Shown: piece after piece, positions 61,614 through 64,000 of the stretch
Layout of the letters: every line of letters begins with the position of its first letter
How positions within the stretch are numbered: position 1 is the first letter of the stretch
Source of the DNA: Streptomyces sp. VRA16 Mangrove soil
GTDB lineage: Bacteria; Actinomycetota; Actinomycetes; Streptomycetales; Streptomycetaceae
Assembly (NCBI RefSeq): GCF_017377775.1
Contig: NZ_JAFVLN010000001.1
Location: 124,001-188,000 of the forward strand
Direction of reading: 5' to 3'
Length of the DNA: 64,000 bases
Program-made: the position numbers and the translations under genes
Notes under the pieces: generated by a model
Seen by the model: only the letters and a program-made list of their open reading frames with translations
Database searches by the model: none
What the model was told of the DNA's origin: nothing

Positions 61614-63182
61614 TCAGGCGCCGAGGATCTCCTCGCGCACCTCTTCGGCCGTCGCCACACGGAGCGAGACGGGGTGGCTGCGCTCTCCGGTCACGCAGGT
61701 GAGACGGGCGTCAGCGGGTGGCCGGCCCCCGGTCGCGCCCAGCCACGCGTGCAGGGCCGAGACCGCGGCGGCCGGATCGACGCGCGCAACCCGGCCGCCT
61801 GCGCGGGAGGGGCCGACCCGGGCGACGTACGACCGGTCGTGGCCGCGTACCCGCACCAGGCAGCGTCCCGCCGGAAGCAGCGCCGCGGTGGTCCGGCAGG
61901 CCGGGTACTCCGTCAGTACGTGGTCGGCCCACCCCTCGAAGGTCCACGAGAGGCGCGCGCGAGGGGCAAGGGCGGTGGCCGCGCCCGCGTACCAGTACAA
62001 CAGGCCTGCGCTGCGCATGAGTTGCTCGCTCGCGGCACCGTACTCCACGGCGAGGTGGTGCCCGGGCGCACCGAGACCCACGGGGTGGCGCGCGATACGG
62101 ACCGTGGTGTCGTCGAGAACATCCGCGGTCACGTCGAAGCCTGTCGGCACCCGGGCCGCCGGTGCGGGGGACGGCAGCAGCGGGACGGAAGGTGACAGGG
62201 GCGGCGGATCGAGGTCGAGCAGGGCGTACAGCTCGGCGCGCAGCCGGCGCAGCGTCTCACCCTGGTGCGCGAACGCGGCTCGGGCGGCCGTGCGTCCGGG
62301 GCCCGGGCGGCAGGCGTCGAGGGCATCCTCGATCCGCTCGTGGTCGCCCAACTCCGGTACGGAGCGCAGGAGTACGTCCATGGGGCTGCCGGTGATCAGT
62401 TCGCCGCCGCCCCGGCAGGCGGACACCACGGGCCCGTCGCTCGCAGCCGTGAAGTACAGCGCTGTCGAGCCGTGGTCGGTGACGACGGCGTCGGCGGCCA
62501 CCAGGACGGACGCCCACTCGTCGCGCGGGCGGGGCAGGAGCAGGCCGGCGGACAGTGCGGGTTCGAGGCGCTGCGCCAGGTCGTACGAGCCGAGTTCGCT
62601 CCACTCGTTGGGGTGCACGATGAGCGCCACCTGGTACTCGTCGTGGGGCAGATGCCCCGCGAGGCGGGCGGGGAGTTCGGGGCGTTGCCGCAGCAGGGAG
62701 TGCGGGCCCCAGGTCGAGGTGAGGACGATCAGGGTGCGTGCCCCTGTCCCGAGGGCGTCGCGGTAGCGGTCGCGGCGTCCACGGGACGCGAGGATGCGGT
62801 CGAGCGTGGGATCGCCGACGACCTTCGCGCCGTCTGCCGCGTGGGGGACCGTGGCCGCGAGGCGGGCGAGTTGGTCGGGGTGGGCGAGCGCGTACAGGGT
62901 GATCGGCGCGTCGTCGCGGGATCTGCTCAGATAGGCCGGGTCCAGGCCCGAGGCGGAGTCGGCACGGCCCTCCCGCGGGAGTGACTTGTTGAACCCGGCG
63001 CCGTGCGGCAGCAGGAGGTGCGGGCCACGCAGCCGCCCCGGATCACCCTTCGGGCTCGCGGTGACGACCAGATCGTAGACACCTTGGCGGGCTTCGCTCC
63101 AGGGCACGGTGCGGCCGCCGACCGATTCGATGGCGGCCGACGTGTCGGCGCCGAACTCGGAGCCGGGGATCAGAGTGAACAA
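61614..63182 (-). CDS. CDP-glycerol glycerophosphotransferase-like protein
   Basis: A 522-residue protein with a GT-B-like C-terminal core: HLLLPHGAGFNKSLP, ALAHPDQLARL, VVGDPTLDRILASRGRRDRY, ALGTGARTLIVLTSTWGPHS, ALIVHPNEWSELG, and AADAVVTDHGSTALYFTAAS, the nucleotide-binding signature that resembles CDP-glycerol glycerophosphotransferase. The C-terminal 150 residues are of unknown type. Homologous-looking sequence continues upstream of the first usable start (TTG 63182) to about 63269, as VLLAARSAVALHRLLDTLPA, so the real start may be a CTG or the gene is damaged by a frame change in the heptanucleotide repeat at 63279-63320. Streptomyces relatives begin MRVLLAAR-like. Confidence 0.7.
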   Translation of the reverse strand: MFTLIPGSEFGADTSAAIESVGGRTVPWSEARQGVYDLVVTASPKGDPGRLRGPHLLLPHGAGFNKSLPREGRADSASGLDPAYLSRSRDDAPITLYALAHPDQLARLAATVPHAADGAKVVGDPTLDRILASRGRRDRYRDALGTGARTLIVLTSTWGPHSLLRQRPELPARLAGHLPHDEYQVALIVHPNEWSELGSYDLAQRLEPALSAGLLLPRPRDEWASVLVAADAVVTDHGSTALYFTAASDGPVVSACRGGGELITGSPMDVLLRSVPELGDHERIEDALDACRPGPGRTAARAAFAHQGETLRRLRAELYALLDLDPPPLSPSVPLLPSPAPAARVPTGFDVTADVLDDTTVRIARHPVGLGAPGHHLAVEYGAASEQLMRSAGLLYWYAGAATALAPRARLSWTFEGWADHVLTEYPACRTTAALLPAGRCLVRVRGHDRSYVARVGPSRAGGRVARVDPAAAVSALHAWLGATGGRPPADARLTCVTGERSHPVSLRVATAEEVREEILGA

Positions 63183-63278
63183 GCGAGTGATACGGCTGTC
63201 ACCGGAAAGGGCGGGCAGGGTGTCGAGGAGCCGATGGAGTGCGACAGCGGACCTCGCGGCCAGCAGAACGGTACGTTC

Positions 63279-63320
63279 GTCGCCCGTCGCCCGTCGCCCG
63301 TCGCCCGTCGCCCGTCGCCC
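63279..63320. repeat. six tandem heptanucleotide repeats (GTCGCCC)6
   Basis: Six perfect copies of GTCGCCC (GGGCGAC on the coding strand of the leftward gene) immediately 5' of its recognisable coding sequence. Because 7 is not a multiple of 3, loss or gain of a copy shifts the frame between upstream starts (for example the ATG at 63404-63406) and the gene. Confidence 0.9.
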
Positions 63321-63475
63321 TCAACTGTCCATTTTAGTGGGGGAGTTGTGGCAGGGCGGGTGTTCTCCCAGATCGGGGCTGGTTCTTGTGCGTCGTCCGG
63401 CGACATGATCCGATCGTACCGGTGGGGTCCGAAGGGTGATCGAGCGAGGGCGCACGGTGGACGAGGGAGCTGTCG

Positions 63476-63946
63476 ATGAGTGAGTGGGGCGCCGCGCTGA
63501 TCGCCGCGGGGTCGGCGTTGGCGGGCAGTGTCGTTACGGGCTGGTTCGGCCGGGCCGCGGGAATCCGGCAGGCCGAGGCAGCACGCGACGCGGGCGCCAG
63601 ACAGGCGGATGCACTGCTCACGTCGGTGCGGACGACGCTCGCCGCGGAGGCCGGTCAGCGGGCCCGGGCGCTGCGGCGTCAGACCTACGCGGACTTTCTG
63701 GCGGCGGCGGAGAGCAGCGTGTTCGCGGCGCGGACGGGGCGCGGCACCGCAGACGACGAGGTAGTGCTGCAGCGGGCGTTGAGCGAGGTTGTGCTGGAGG
63801 GGCCGGACACCGTTGCCGACGCGGCGCGTGGTGTCGTCGATCTGCTGCGCCGGCACGGGAGCCCGGACGAGCTGCGGAGGGCGAAGGACGCCTTTGTCGG
63901 CGTTGCGCGGGAGAACGTCGACGAAGGTGGCCCGCACGGGCGCTGA
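63476..63946 (+). CDS. membrane-anchored hypothetical protein
   Basis: A 156-residue protein: a short N-terminal membrane segment (ALIAAGSALAGSVVTGWFG), then an Arg/Ala/Glu-rich helix (about 22-60, ..RQAEAARDAGARQADALL) likely to be coiled coil, then a helical domain with YADFLAAAESSVFA. A GAGGGAG site precedes the ATG. No family recognised; layout resembles 5833-6309. Divergent from the CDP-glycerol-transferase-like gene. Confidence 0.65.
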   Translation: MSEWGAALIAAGSALAGSVVTGWFGRAAGIRQAEAARDAGARQADALLTSVRTTLAAEAGQRARALRRQTYADFLAAAESSVFAARTGRGTADDEVVLQRALSEVVLEGPDTVADAARGVVDLLRRHGSPDELRRAKDAFVGVARENVDEGGPHGR

Positions 63947-64000
63947 AAGGCTGTCCGCATCGTTCCGGAGTCTCGATCGGACCCGGAACGGTTCCGGGTG

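Overview
The window is high-GC (about 70%) actinobacterial chromosome with strongly GC3-biased genes, GTG/TTG starts, Tat and lipoprotein signals, SARP, ROK and PucR regulators, a sugar ABC system without its own ATPase, and a rare TTA codon in a regulator. All of this points to Streptomyces or a close relative. The density of catabolic genes, decayed genes and IS fragments suggests an accessory or chromosome-arm region rather than core. There is no rRNA, CRISPR array or phage module; one tRNA is present.

Layout. 1-2500: end of an alpha/beta hydrolase, a MmcQ/YjbR protein, and a split transketolase pair read leftward from a promoter carrying a SoxR/MerR-type palindrome. 2560-5800: tRNA-Pro(GGG) with terminator, then a complete IS256-family element lying in a broken amidohydrolase, a small membrane protein and a deleted IS5-type transposase. 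5833-10700: a small hypothetical, a divergent MarR/esterase pair with clustered palindromes, a GH3 pseudogene and two aldo/keto reductases.

11033-35377 is a glycan-utilisation region in two parts. Part one is GH36 alpha-galactosidase, divergent ROK regulator, CUT1 sugar transporter (binding protein plus two permeases), secreted GH27 alpha-galactosidase, GH95 alpha-L-fucosidase/galactosidase and an SGNH esterase. Part two is a GH38 alpha-mannosidase co-directional with a family-5 binding protein, facing a paralogous binding protein that heads a DppBCDF-type transporter. Between them (22600-24900) lies a graveyard of IS and glycosidase fragments. The likely logic is that secreted enzymes trim galactosyl/fucosyl side chains, the ABC systems import the products, and cytoplasmic GH36/GH38 and aldo/keto reductases finish the job.

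35463-39329: a SARP/NB-ARC regulator, a class V aminotransferase and a divergent GntR/FCD regulator. 39826-49005: an MFS transporter, a degenerate oxoprolinase-like ASKHA protein, a DUF917 protein and a PucR regulator, facing a canonical HyuA/HyuB pair across a palindromic MITE-like element. This looks like a hydantoin or thiohydantoin type ring-catabolism locus. 49121-55000: a SnoaL-like protein, a decayed S8 protease tail, a secreted M4 metalloprotease with a P-domain-like tail, an ABC-2 permease remnant and a VOC protein. 55048-58602: LysR divergent from prpF-dctA (tricarboxylate/dicarboxylate use). 58700-64000: IS remnants, a bldA-dependent-looking NB-ARC/TPR protein, a CDP-glycerol-transferase-like protein whose 5' end carries six heptanucleotide repeats, and a small membrane-anchored hypothetical.

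Limits: all family assignments are from reading motifs and recalled family features; no database search was run. Start codons were chosen by homology and ribosome-binding sites and may be off by a few codons.
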